This document shows positions 16,887 through 25,354 of a stretch of 60,597 nucleotides of DNA, one piece after another. This DNA comes from Streptomyces hygroscopicus (GTDB lineage Bacteria; Actinomycetota; Actinomycetes; Streptomycetales; Streptomycetaceae): assembly GCF_026168105.1 (NCBI RefSeq), contig NZ_LBMW01000044.1:1-60597 (forward strand), in the 5' to 3' direction. Within the stretch, counting starts at the first letter, position 1, and every line of letters begins with the position of its first letter. The translations under genes and the position numbers were made by a program. The notes under the pieces were generated by a model, which was given only the letters and a program-made list of their open reading frames with translations, made no database searches and was not told the DNA's origin.

Positions 16887-17411
16887 TCATCCCAGCGGCA
16901 GCAGCATCGTGATGTCGTCCCGGTCGTCCCCGGGGGCTACGCGTATCGCCGCCGGCACCCGGCCGACCTCCTTGTAGCCGCAGGAGCCGTAGAACCGCTC
17001 GAGGCCGGTGCCGCCCCGGCAGGTGAGCCGGATCGCCTCGACGCCCTCGAAGTCGCGGACCGCATCCTCGGCGGCGGCCAGAAGATCACGGCCGTACCCC
17101 TTGCCCTGGTGCCGCGGATGCACCATCACCGTGTACAGCCAGACCCAGTGCCGCATCAGCCGGTGCGTGTTGTACACGATGAACGCGGTCGCCCCGACCG
17201 CGCCCGTCGCGTCCCTGCCCACCAGCAGCCGGGTGCGTCCCTCGGCCATCGCCACGAGGTGCCTGACCAGCTCGGGGCGTATGTCCTCCACGGTCACCGG
17301 CGGCACGAAGCCGACCGAGCCGCCCGTGTTCGAGACGTCCGCCCACAGCGTGAGCACGTCGTCCCGGAGCGCGGGCGTAAGGGCCGGGTCCAGCTCGAAC
17401 GTCAACGCCAC
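16887..17411 (-). CDS. GNAT-family N-acetyltransferase
   Basis: 174 residues. The acetyl-CoA loop is VMVHPRHQGKGYGRDLLAAAEDAV (about 94-117, with Q/RxxGxG/A as QGKGYG). It ends with ERFYGSCGYKEVGRVPAA, the standard GNAT strand-turn. It starts 4 nt after the mqnE stop and is therefore the second gene of that operon. The substrate is unknown; coupling to menaquinone synthesis may be only transcriptional. Confidence 0.9.
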   Translation of the reverse strand: MALTFELDPALTPALRDDVLTLWADVSNTGGSVGFVPPVTVEDIRPELVRHLVAMAEGRTRLLVGRDATGAVGATAFIVYNTHRLMRHWVWLYTVMVHPRHQGKGYGRDLLAAAEDAVRDFEGVEAIRLTCRGGTGLERFYGSCGYKEVGRVPAAIRVAPGDDRDDITMLLPLG

Positions 17412-17415
17412 CGGC

Positions 17416-18579
17416 TCACACCCGCATGGGCTGCGGCTCGTCCCTGCGCGCCGGGTCCGGGCCCTCGTACTCCCGGATGATCTCGTACCGCGTGTTCCGC
17501 TCCACCGGCCTGAAGCCCGCGTCGCGGATCAGGTCGAGCAGGTCCTCACGGGTCAGCTTGTTCGGCGTGCCGTAGTTGTCCGCGTCGTGCGTGATCTTGT
17601 ACTCGACGACCGAGCCGTCCATGTCGTCGGCGCCGTGCTGGAGGGCCAGCTGCGCGGTCTGCACGCCGTGCATCACCCAGAAGACCTTGACGTGCGGGAC
17701 GTTGTCGAAGAGCAGGCGGGAGACGGCGAAGGTCTTCAGGGCCTCGGCGCCGGTCGCCATCTGCGTCCGGGCCTGGAGCCGGTTGCGGATCTTGCCGTCC
17801 TTCATGTCCACGAAGTCGTGCTGGTAGCGCAGCGGGATGAAGACCTGGAAGCCGCCGGTCTCGTCCTGGAGCTCACGCAGCCGCAGCACATGGTCCACTC
17901 GGTGGCGCGGCTCCTCGATGTGGCCGTACAGCATGGTGGACGGGGTCTTCAGACCCTTCTCGTGCGCCAGGCGGTGGATGCGCGACCAGTCCTCCCAGTG
18001 GGTCCTGTGGTCGACGATGTGCTGACGGACCTCCCAGTCGAAGATCTCGGCGCCGCCGCCGGTCAGCGACTCCAGACCGGCGTCGATCAGCTCGTCGAGG
18101 ATCTCTGAGGCGCTGAGCCCGGAGATCGTCTCGAAGTGGTGGATCTCCGTCGCGGTGAAGGCCTTCAGCGAGACCTTCGGCAGGGCGGCCTTCAGCTCGC
18201 GCAGCGACCGCGGGTAGTAGCGCCACGGCAGGTTCGGGTGGAGGCCGTTGACGATGTGCAGTTCGGTGAGGTTCTCCGACTCCATCGCCTTGGCGAGCTT
18301 GACCGCCTCCTCGATGCGCATCGTGTACGCGTCCTTCTCACCCGGCTTGCGCTGGAAGGAGCAGTACGCGCAGGACGCGGTGCACACGTTCGTCATGTTG
18401 AGGTGCCGGTTGACGTTGAAGTGGACCACGTCACCGTTCTTGCGCGTTCGCACCTCGTGCGCGAGGCCGCCCAGCCAGGCCAGGTCGTCCGACTCGTACA
18501 GCGCGATGCCGTCCTCGCGGGTCAGCCGCTCACCGGCCCGGACCTTGTCCTCCAGCTCGCGCTTGAGCCCGACATCCAT
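17416..18579 (-). CDS. mqnE: Aminofutalosine synthase (radical SAM, menaquinone pathway)
   Basis: 387 residues. It joins SAM-derived adenosyl radical to the enolpyruvyl benzoate made by MqnA, giving aminofutalosine, the committed step of the futalosine menaquinone route. The cluster motif is CTASCAYC (CX3CX2C, near residue 67), followed by SFQRKPGEKDAYT; TELHIVNGLHP and the Gly-rich LTGGGAEIF are typical of MqnE/MqnC enzymes. I chose the ATG at 18577-18579 because GGGAGAGG lies upstream. It heads a unit with the GNAT gene, with an Lrp regulator immediately upstream. Confidence 0.95.
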   Translation of the reverse strand: MDVGLKRELEDKVRAGERLTREDGIALYESDDLAWLGGLAHEVRTRKNGDVVHFNVNRHLNMTNVCTASCAYCSFQRKPGEKDAYTMRIEEAVKLAKAMESENLTELHIVNGLHPNLPWRYYPRSLRELKAALPKVSLKAFTATEIHHFETISGLSASEILDELIDAGLESLTGGGAEIFDWEVRQHIVDHRTHWEDWSRIHRLAHEKGLKTPSTMLYGHIEEPRHRVDHVLRLRELQDETGGFQVFIPLRYQHDFVDMKDGKIRNRLQARTQMATGAEALKTFAVSRLLFDNVPHVKVFWVMHGVQTAQLALQHGADDMDGSVVEYKITHDADNYGTPNKLTREDLLDLIRDAGFRPVERNTRYEIIREYEGPDPARRDEPQPMRV

Positions 18580-18672
18580 GCTTCTGCCTCTCCCTCGGAC
18601 GAACCCACCCAACGGTACCTCCCGCCCCTCGGGCGGCCGGTGCCCCCACAAGCGCCGCGCGCCCGGACCCGA

Positions 18673-19128
18673 CTAGTGCTCTTCCGGCAGCTCGCCGACC
18701 CGGTTCTCCCACTTCGTGGAGAGCACGATCGTCGTCCGGGTACGGGAGACGCCCTTGGTGCCGGACAAGCGGCGGATGGTCTTCTCCAGGCCGTCCACGT
18801 CGGTCGAGCGCACCTTGAGCATGTACGAGTCGTCGCCGGCGATGAACCAGCAGTCCTCGATCTCCTGAAGGTCCCTCAGCCGGCGCGCCACGTCCTCGTG
18901 GTCGACGGCGTCGGACAACGAGATGCCGATGAGGGCGGTCACGCCGAGGCCGAGGGAGGCCGAGTCGACGGTGGCGCGGTAGCCGGTGATGACCCCGGCA
19001 GCCTCCAGGCGGTTGATGCGGTCGGTGACACTGGGTCCCGACAGGCCGACGAGGCGCCCCAGCTCCGCGTAGGAGGCCCGGCCGTTCTCCCTCAGGGCCT
19101 GGATGAGCTGCCTGTCCACCGCGTCCAT
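18673..19128 (-). CDS. Lrp/AsnC-family transcriptional regulator
   Basis: 151 residues from the ATG at 19126-19128 (GGAAGG 9 nt upstream); a GTG six codons earlier lacks a site. Residues 1-55 form the winged HTH (VDRQLIQALRENGRASYAEL, LSGPSVTDRINRLEAAGVI); the rest is the RAM ligand-binding/oligomer domain (DCWFIAGDDSYMLKVRSTDVDGL). Such proteins sense amino acids or related acids. It lies between mqnE and mqnM, on the same strand, and may act on them or on itself; the sequence does not settle this. Confidence 0.93.
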   Translation of the reverse strand: MDAVDRQLIQALRENGRASYAELGRLVGLSGPSVTDRINRLEAAGVITGYRATVDSASLGLGVTALIGISLSDAVDHEDVARRLRDLQEIEDCWFIAGDDSYMLKVRSTDVDGLEKTIRRLSGTKGVSRTRTTIVLSTKWENRVGELPEEH

Positions 19129-19220
19129 GCGATCGAAGCCTTCCACTGAAAAGGTCTGAAGAGTCCTGAAAGTGATGCGTGTACTGCTTGCTTGCCCGGA
19201 TGCGACTGCTCAGCCGACGG

Positions 19221-19910
19221 TCATGTGCCGCTGGTCCCGCCCCCGAGTTCGCCCTCCCAGCGGCGGTAGAGCAGGTGCGGCACCCCTGCCGCGTCCAGCG
19301 CCCGTCCCGCCACGAAGTCCACCAGGTCCTGGATGTGTGTCGCCCCCGCGTAGAACGCCGGCGAGGCGGGCAGAACGACCGCCCCCGCCTCGTCGAGCGC
19401 CACCAGTTGCCGGAGCGTCTGCCCGCTGAGCGGGGTCTCCCGCACGGCGACCACCAGGCGCCGCCCCTCCTTGAGCGTGACGCTCGCCGCCCGCTGCAAC
19501 AGGTCCTTCGAGAGCCCGAGCGCGACGCCCGCCACACAGGCCGTGGACGCGGGCACGATGAGCATCCCCTTCGCGGGGTACGACCCGGAGGACGGCCCGG
19601 CGGCCAGGTCGCCCGCGCTCCAGTACCGTACGGCGTCCCCGTCGAGGTCGGCCTCGAACGTGCCGGGCTTGCCGTCGGCGCCCCGGGCCAGCCAGTCCCG
19701 CAGGTCCTCACGCCAGTGCGCGTCGCGGAAGGAAATCCCGGTCTCGTCCAGGAGCGTGAGCCGGGAGGCACGGGAGACGACGAGGTCGACGCTCTCCCCG
19801 GCGGCGAGGAGGGCGCGCAGCACGGCAGCGGCATACGGGGTGCCGGAGGCACCGGACACCCCTACGATCCAAGGCGTACGCGACGTCTCTCCTGGCTTGA
19901 CTGCATTCAC
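19221..19910 (-). CDS. mqnM: UbiX-type flavin prenyltransferase (menaquinone pathway)
   Basis: 229 residues from a GTG at 19908-19910. It makes prenylated FMN, the cofactor of UbiD-type decarboxylases, from FMN and a dimethylallyl phosphate. Family motifs: GVSGASGTPYAAAVLRALL (residues ~18-36), SRASRLTL, MLIVPASTACVAGVALGLSKDLLQRAA and EGRRLVVAVRETPLS. The start is chosen for length; the ribosome site is weak. Its client is the UbiD-type MqnL two genes upstream. The 266-bp gap to mqnP is unusually long for this operon and holds no gene with a start codon. Confidence 0.9.
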   Translation of the reverse strand: MNAVKPGETSRTPWIVGVSGASGTPYAAAVLRALLAAGESVDLVVSRASRLTLLDETGISFRDAHWREDLRDWLARGADGKPGTFEADLDGDAVRYWSAGDLAAGPSSGSYPAKGMLIVPASTACVAGVALGLSKDLLQRAASVTLKEGRRLVVAVRETPLSGQTLRQLVALDEAGAVVLPASPAFYAGATHIQDLVDFVAGRALDAAGVPHLLYRRWEGELGGGTSGT

Positions 19911-20176
19911 GACACCGAGCCTATCCGGCGCCGCGGGGCGGGACCCGGCCAAGGGGGCCGGGCCGCTTGCCGGAGAGGACGAACGAGCGCCGTCGCAGGC
20001 CTCTGCCTCCTTGCGGCCCTCCGCGGCCTGCACGGTTCGCCACCGCCTGCACACCGATCGGCCGGGCCGACGGCCCGGGCGTCCGGCTGGTGGCCCCCCA
20101 GGCGCGAGGACGCCGAAGAGTCCGACGATCAGGGCGGAGGCCGTGAACTCGCCCAGGGGTGTCCCGCGGGCCGCCC

Positions 20177-21079
20177 TCAGACCGTCAGGCCCCGCACCAG
20201 AAGATCAAGCAGCGCGCACACGAACAGGGCAATCCCGATGAACCCGTTGACACTGAAGAAGGCGCGGTTGAGGCGGGACAGGTCGTGGGGTCGGACGATC
20301 GTGTGCTCGTAGACGAAGGCACCTGCCACGATCACCAGGCCCAGCCAGAAGAAGACACCGGCGCCGGTGACGACCGCGTACCAGACGAACAACACCGTCG
20401 TGACGGCGTGACACACACGGGCGCCCTGGATGGCCGCCGGGATGCCGAAGCGGGCCGGCACCGACATGACCCCGATCTCGCGGTCCGTCTCCACGTCCTG
20501 GCAGGCGTAGATCAGGTCGAAGCCGCCGATCCAGATGCCGACGGCGAGACCGAGGACCGCCGCGTCCCAGGACCAGGTTCCGCTGATCGCCAGCCAGCCG
20601 CCGACCGGGCCCATCGCCTGGGCCAGGCCGAGGATGGCCTGCGGGAAGTTCGTGAATCTCTTGCCGTACGGGTACACCACCATCGGGATCACCGCGATGG
20701 GCGCGAGCGCCAGGCACAGCGGGTTGAGCAGGGCCGCGGCGCCCAGGAAGAAGACCAGCGCGATCAGCGCGCCCGTCCATGCGTGCCGCACCGTCATCGC
20801 GCCGGTCACCAACTCGCGGTGGGCCGTGCGCGGATTGCGGGCGTCGATCTCGCGGTCGATGATCCGGTTGGCCGCCATGGCGAAGGTACGCAGACCCACC
20901 ATGGCGACGGTCACGAGGAACAGTCGGCCCCAGTGGATGGTCCTGTCCCACTCGTACATCGCCGTCAGCGAGGCGATGTACGCGAAGGGCAGGGCGAAGA
21001 CGGAGTGCTCGATCATCACCAGGCGCAGGAACGCCTTGGTGCGTCCTGGCTGCGGAATCGCGGCGGAGGCGCTGGTCAC
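20177..21079 (-). CDS. mqnP: UbiA-type prenyltransferase of the futalosine menaquinone pathway
   Basis: 300 residues, GTG start overlapping the mqnL stop by 4 nt (GTGA). It attaches the polyprenyl tail to 1,4-dihydroxy-6-naphthoate in the membrane. The first aspartate motif is NRIIDREIDARNPRT (N/DxxxD type, near residue 68) and the second is DLIYACQDVETDREIGVMS. About eight membrane segments are visible, for example IALVFFLGAAALLNPLCLALAPIAVIPM. It is translationally coupled to the decarboxylase MqnL that acts just after it. Confidence 0.93.
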   Translation of the reverse strand: MTSASAAIPQPGRTKAFLRLVMIEHSVFALPFAYIASLTAMYEWDRTIHWGRLFLVTVAMVGLRTFAMAANRIIDREIDARNPRTAHRELVTGAMTVRHAWTGALIALVFFLGAAALLNPLCLALAPIAVIPMVVYPYGKRFTNFPQAILGLAQAMGPVGGWLAISGTWSWDAAVLGLAVGIWIGGFDLIYACQDVETDREIGVMSVPARFGIPAAIQGARVCHAVTTVLFVWYAVVTGAGVFFWLGLVIVAGAFVYEHTIVRPHDLSRLNRAFFSVNGFIGIALFVCALLDLLVRGLTV

Positions 21080-22533
21080 AGGCCGTACTCCTTCCAGCGG
21101 CGGGTCACCTTGGCCGCCGTCTCCGGGTCGGACAGGACCATGTCGGGCCAGCCGCCGTCCCTCGTGTAGCCCTCCTCGGGCCACTTCTTCGTCGCGTCGA
21201 TGCCTGCTTTGCCGCCCCAGAACTGCTGGTACGAGGCGTGGTCGAGGTGGTCGACGGGGCCCTCGACGACGGTGAGGTCACGGGCGTAGTCCGTGTTGCC
21301 GAGGGCCCGCCAGGCGACCTCGTGCAGATCGTGCACGTCGCAGTCGGAGTCGACGACCACGATCAGCTTCGTCAGCGACATCATGTGCGCCCCCCAGATG
21401 GCGTGCATCACCTTCTGGGCGTGCTTGGGGTACTTCTTGTCGATCGACACGATCGCGCAGTTGTGGAAGCCGCCCGCCTCGGGCAGGTGGTAGTCCACGA
21501 TGTCCGGAACGATGATCTTCAGAAGAGGGAGGAAGAAGCGCTCGGTGGCCCGGCCGAGCGGCCCGTCCTCCGTCGGGGGGCGGCCCACCACGATCGACTG
21601 GAGCAGGGGGCGGCGGCGCATGGTGACGCAGTCGATGGTCAGGGCCGGGAAGGGCTCCTGCGGGGTGTAGAAGCCGGTGTGGTCGCCGAACGGGCCCTCG
21701 GGAAGCATCTCGCCGGGCTCCAGCCAGCCCTCGAGCACGACCTCGGCCTGGGCCGGGACCTGGAGCGGCACCGTCTTGCAGTCGACCATCTCGATCCGCT
21801 TGCCCGCGATGAACCCGGCGAAGAGGTACTCGTCGATGTCGCCGGGCAGCGGGGCCGTGGAGGCGTACGTCACGGCCGGTGGACACCCGAAGGCGATGGC
21901 GACCGGCAGCTTCTCGCCGCGCCTGGCCGCCGCCTGGTAGTGGTTGCGGCTGTCCTTGTGGATCTGCCAGTGCATGCCGATGGTGCGCCGGTCGTGGCGC
22001 TGGAGGCGGTACAGCCCGAGGTTGCGGATCCCGGTCTCCGGGTCCTTGGTGTGCGTGAGCCCCAGGTTGAAGAAGGAGCCGCCGTCCTTGGGCCAGGTGA
22101 AGAGCGCGGGAAGCGCGTCGAGATCGACGTCGTCGCCCCGCAGAACGACCTCCTGCACGGGAGCGTTGTCCGACTTGACCTTCTTCGGCGGTACATGAGT
22201 CATCGCGCCGAGCTTCCCGAAGGCCTCGCGCACCCCGACGAACCCGTGCGGCAGCTCGGGTTTCAGCAGGCCGCCGATCCGGTCCGAGATCTCGCCGTAC
22301 GACTTGAGGCCGAGGGCCTTCAGAAGGCGCCGGTCGGTCCCGAAGACGTTCATGGCGAGGGGCATCGACGAACCGCGCACGTTCTCGAAGAGCAGCGCGG
22401 GCCCGCCGGACTTCTGCACCCGGTCGACGATCTCCCCGACCTCCAGATACGGGTCGACCTCGGCCTTGATGCGCTTGAGGTCTCCCTCGCGTTCCAGCGC
22501 CCGGAGCAGGGAGCGAAGATCGTCGTAAGCCAT
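21076..22533 (-). CDS. mqnL: UbiD-type prenylated-FMN decarboxylase (menaquinone pathway)
   Basis: 485 residues, the usual UbiD length. It removes the ring carboxyl group of the prenylated naphthoate, using prenyl-FMN from the UbiX partner. Family signatures: GGPALLFENVRG (~42-53), the metal/cofactor site ENVRGSSMP and ATERFFLPLLKIIVPDIVDYHLPEAGGFHN, and EGPFGDHTGFYTP carrying the E/G-rich active-site loop. It starts at 22531-22533 and is the first gene of the mqnL-mqnP unit, divergent from the PLDc_N gene. Confidence 0.94.
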   Translation of the reverse strand: MAYDDLRSLLRALEREGDLKRIKAEVDPYLEVGEIVDRVQKSGGPALLFENVRGSSMPLAMNVFGTDRRLLKALGLKSYGEISDRIGGLLKPELPHGFVGVREAFGKLGAMTHVPPKKVKSDNAPVQEVVLRGDDVDLDALPALFTWPKDGGSFFNLGLTHTKDPETGIRNLGLYRLQRHDRRTIGMHWQIHKDSRNHYQAAARRGEKLPVAIAFGCPPAVTYASTAPLPGDIDEYLFAGFIAGKRIEMVDCKTVPLQVPAQAEVVLEGWLEPGEMLPEGPFGDHTGFYTPQEPFPALTIDCVTMRRRPLLQSIVVGRPPTEDGPLGRATERFFLPLLKIIVPDIVDYHLPEAGGFHNCAIVSIDKKYPKHAQKVMHAIWGAHMMSLTKLIVVVDSDCDVHDLHEVAWRALGNTDYARDLTVVEGPVDHLDHASYQQFWGGKAGIDATKKWPEEGYTRDGGWPDMVLSDPETAAKVTRRWKEYGL

Positions 22534-22621
22534 GCGTTCCAGTATCGGTTACGGGCTACCCTGGCCCCGTCACCGGGGCGGTCCCACGCCCCGTCGCCGT
22601 CTCCTGGGGGATCGCACGACC

Positions 22622-23017
22622 ATGCTCAGGTATCTGCCCTTCCTGCTGGTCCTGGCGCTGTGGATCTACGCCTTCATCGACTGTCTGAACACCCCTGAGG
22701 AGCAGGTGCGCGGGCTGCCCAAGGTGTTCTGGGTCATCGTGATCCTGCTCTTCGGCGAGGTGCTGGTCGGCCCGGTCGCCTGGCTCCTGGCCGGCAAGGT
22801 GCGCCACGCCCCGGCGGACGGCTCCACCCCCGCCCCCTTCTCACCGGGACACCGCACCCAGTGGGTGGCCCCCGACGACAACCCCGAGTTCCTGAAGTCC
22901 CTCCGGGAAGCCAGCAAGAAGGACGAGACGCTCCTGAAGGAGTGGGAGGCGGACCTGCGCCGCCGCGAGGAGGAGCTGCGCCGCCGGGAGCGGGGCGACG
23001 GGCCCGCGGCCGACTGA
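22622..23017 (+). CDS. PLDc_N-domain small membrane protein
   Basis: 131 residues. Two N-terminal membrane segments (YLPFLLVLALWIYAFIDCL, about 4-22, and VFWVIVILLFGEVLVGPVAWLLAG) match the phospholipase D-nuclease N-terminal (PLDc_N) membrane module, with the usual D-C-L and G-P-V/A positions. A cytoplasmic tail rich in Arg/Glu (WEADLRRREEELRRRERG) probably forms a coiled coil. There is no HKD catalytic motif, so it is only the membrane module. Its stop overlaps the LysR start (TGATG). Confidence 0.85.
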   Translation: MLRYLPFLLVLALWIYAFIDCLNTPEEQVRGLPKVFWVIVILLFGEVLVGPVAWLLAGKVRHAPADGSTPAPFSPGHRTQWVAPDDNPEFLKSLREASKKDETLLKEWEADLRRREEELRRRERGDGPAAD

Positions 23018-23898
23018 TGGAACTGAGACTGCTCGTCACCTTCGAGAAGGTCGCCGCCGTTATGAGCTTCACCCGGGCCGCGGCCGAGCTGAAGTACGCG
23101 CAGTCCAGCGTGACCGCGCAGATCCGCGCCCTGGAGACCTCGGTCGGCGCGGAGCTCTTCGACCGGCTGGGCAGCCGCATCAGACTCACGGAGGCGGGCG
23201 AGCGGCTGCTGCCGTACGCCCGGCAGATCATCGAACTGAGCGAGGAGGCACGGGTGGCGGTGGCCGGCGCGCAGGAGCCGGCCGGCACCCTGACCGTCGG
23301 CACCATGGAGTCGCTGACGTCGTACCGTCTGCCGCCGCTGCTCGAGCTCTTCCACCACCGCTACCCCAAGGTGCGGCTGGCGCTGCGGACCACCATCGGC
23401 GACGAGACACGGCAGGCGCTGCGGCAGGGGACGTACGACCTCGGCTTCCTGATGGAGGAGGAGACCGCACACGCCGGGCTGGAGTCCCAGGTGGTGGCGG
23501 TGGAGCCGCTGGCGCTGGTCGCGGCGCCCGGACACCCCCTGGCGGGGAAGCCGGTCATGACGGCCGACCTGGTCCGGCTGTCCCTGCTGGCCACCGAACC
23601 CGGCTGCGCCTACCGGGACTTGTTCGAGCGGGAGCTGACCGCCCTCGCCCCGGTGGACTTCATGGAGTTCGGCACGATCGAGGCCACCAAGCGCGCGGCG
23701 GCGGCCGGCCTCGGGGTCTCGTTGCTGCCCGAGGTCACGGTCGCCGCCGAACTCGCGGCGGGCTCTCTCGTACGACTGCTGTGGGAGCCGCCGTTCACGC
23801 TTCGCACGCAGTTGGCGTGGCGGGCCGGGAAGCGGCTTCCGGCGCACGCCCGGCTGTTTCTGGAGCAGGCGCGGCGGCTCGTGTCCGAGGAAGCGTGA
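23017..23898 (+). CDS. LysR-family transcriptional regulator
   Basis: 293 residues. HTH at residues 4-60 (FEKVAAVMSFTRAAAELKYAQSSVTAQIRALE) and a LysR substrate domain (GTLTVGTMESLTSYRLPPLL, DETRQALRQGTYDLGFL). ATG overlaps the upstream stop by one base (TGATG). Its 3' 104 bp lie antisense to the end of the EamA transporter gene, so the two convergent transcripts overlap in coding sequence. LysR regulators often control a neighbour; EamA is the candidate. Confidence 0.92.
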   Translation: MELRLLVTFEKVAAVMSFTRAAAELKYAQSSVTAQIRALETSVGAELFDRLGSRIRLTEAGERLLPYARQIIELSEEARVAVAGAQEPAGTLTVGTMESLTSYRLPPLLELFHHRYPKVRLALRTTIGDETRQALRQGTYDLGFLMEEETAHAGLESQVVAVEPLALVAAPGHPLAGKPVMTADLVRLSLLATEPGCAYRDLFERELTALAPVDFMEFGTIEATKRAAAAGLGVSLLPEVTVAAELAAGSLVRLLWEPPFTLRTQLAWRAGKRLPAHARLFLEQARRLVSEEA

Positions 23899-24742
23899 CG
23901 CGCAGGCTCGCGGTCACGATCAGCGGGACGCCCAGCGCCTGGACGAGCCCGATGTGGTGGCCGTACACCGCCCAGTCCATGACCATCGCGACGGCCGGGT
24001 AGACGAAGGCGAGGACGGCGATTTTCGCGGTCGGGAGCTCGGCGTAGGCGGCGTACATCAGGACGTACATCAGGCCGGTGTGGATGAGCCCGAGACCCAC
24101 CAGCCAGCCCCAGCCCGCGCCGGTCCCGCTCATGGCGCCGAAGTCGGCGAAGGGGAGCAGCAGCGGGATGCCGACGACGACCTGGACGAGGGCGATGAGG
24201 TGCGGCCGAACTCCGGTGATGCGCTTGGTGACGAGGGTCGACAGGCCGTACAGGAGCGCGGCGAGGAGGGCCTGCCCGATGCCGACGACATACGACCCTC
24301 CGTGGGCGAGGTCGCCGGGCGTGACGCCCGAGACGAGCACCAGTCCCGCGAAGGCGACGCCCACCCAGCCGACCCTGGCCGCGGTGAGCCGCTCGCGGAA
24401 GAGCAGGGCGCCGAGCAGCACCACGTAGAACGGCTGGGTGTGGTAGACGACCGTCGCCACGGAGATCGACGTGTTCTCGTACGACTGGAAGAGCAGGACC
24501 CAGTTGAAGACGATGAACACGCCGCCGAGGACGGCCAGTCCCAGGGTGCGCGGGGTGAAGCCGTGGCCGCGCAGCCAGCCGCGGGCGACGACGTACGAGC
24601 CGAGGGCGAGGGCGCCGAACAGGACGCGGAAGAAGACGACGTTGAAGGGCGAGGCGCCCGACTGGACGACGAAGACGCCGAGGGTGCCGGAGAGCACCAT
24701 CGCGGTCGTCAGCTGGGCTGTGCCTTTGTTCTCCGGGGTCAT
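23795..24742 (-). CDS. EamA/DMT-family transporter
   Basis: 315 residues with about ten membrane segments in two EamA repeats (VFFRVLFGALALGSYVVARGWL; VVGIGQALLAALLYGLSTLVTKRI). Members export amino acids, metabolites or drugs. The last ~30 residues (from RTRAAAPAPETAG on) are low-complexity Ala/Pro and are encoded antisense to the LysR C-terminus; the conserved fold ends before them. The start is the ATG at 24740-24742. Confidence 0.9.
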   Translation of the reverse strand: MTPENKGTAQLTTAMVLSGTLGVFVVQSGASPFNVVFFRVLFGALALGSYVVARGWLRGHGFTPRTLGLAVLGGVFIVFNWVLLFQSYENTSISVATVVYHTQPFYVVLLGALLFRERLTAARVGWVGVAFAGLVLVSGVTPGDLAHGGSYVVGIGQALLAALLYGLSTLVTKRITGVRPHLIALVQVVVGIPLLLPFADFGAMSGTGAGWGWLVGLGLIHTGLMYVLMYAAYAELPTAKIAVLAFVYPAVAMVMDWAVYGHHIGLVQALGVPLIVTASLRVTLPRTRAAAPAPETAGRAPEAASRPATPTACEA

Positions 24743-24904
24743 GTCCAGGACGCTACGAGCGGGCGGCGGGGCCGGTCCACGCGCCGCCGGGGCGTCCTGC
24801 CGATGGGGTCATCGGTCCCGCCGATGACCCGTGCACTGTTCGCGCGCGTGTTCATGACGGCCTGGCGCGTTGCCCGGCCCTTCCGGTGGGCGGAGAGTGA
24901 AGGC

Positions 24905-25354
24905 ATGGATCGGGCACAGGCACACGAGTGGCTCGCCACGGCGGTGGCGGAGGCCCGCGCCGGTCTCGCCGAGGGCGGCATCCCCGTCGGCGCCACGCTC
25001 TACGGCTCCGACGGGGCGCTCCTCGGCCGCGGCCGCAACCGCCGCGTCCAGCACGGCGACACTTCGCTGCACGCGGAGACCTCCGCCCTCCGCGCGTCGG
25101 GCCGCCGCCGCTCCTACCGGGGCACCACGATGGTGACCACCCTTTCGCCGTGCTGGTACTGCAGTGGCCTGGTCCGTCAGTTCGGCATCCCCCGGGTGGC
25201 CATCGGCGAGGCGACCACGTTCCACGGCGGCCACGACTGGCTCGCGGAACACGGCGTGGAGGTGGTCCTCCACGACGACCCCGGGTGCGCGGCGCTGATG
25301 CGCGACTTCATCAAGGACAACCCGGACCTGTGGAACGAGGACATCGGTGACTGA
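24905..25354 (+). CDS. Cytidine/nucleoside deaminase-family protein
   Basis: 149 residues; zinc motifs LHAETSAL (HxE, near residue 57) and SPCWYC (PCxxC, near 79). The layout resembles yeast-type cytosine deaminase (small, about 150 residues, C-terminal DNPDLWNEDIGD). It removes an amino group from a free base or nucleoside; the exact substrate is uncertain. ATG 24905 has GGAGAG 7-8 nt upstream. Its 3' end overlaps the next gene by 8 nt, so the two are coupled. Confidence 0.88.
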   Translation: MDRAQAHEWLATAVAEARAGLAEGGIPVGATLYGSDGALLGRGRNRRVQHGDTSLHAETSALRASGRRRSYRGTTMVTTLSPCWYCSGLVRQFGIPRVAIGEATTFHGGHDWLAEHGVEVVLHDDPGCAALMRDFIKDNPDLWNEDIGD

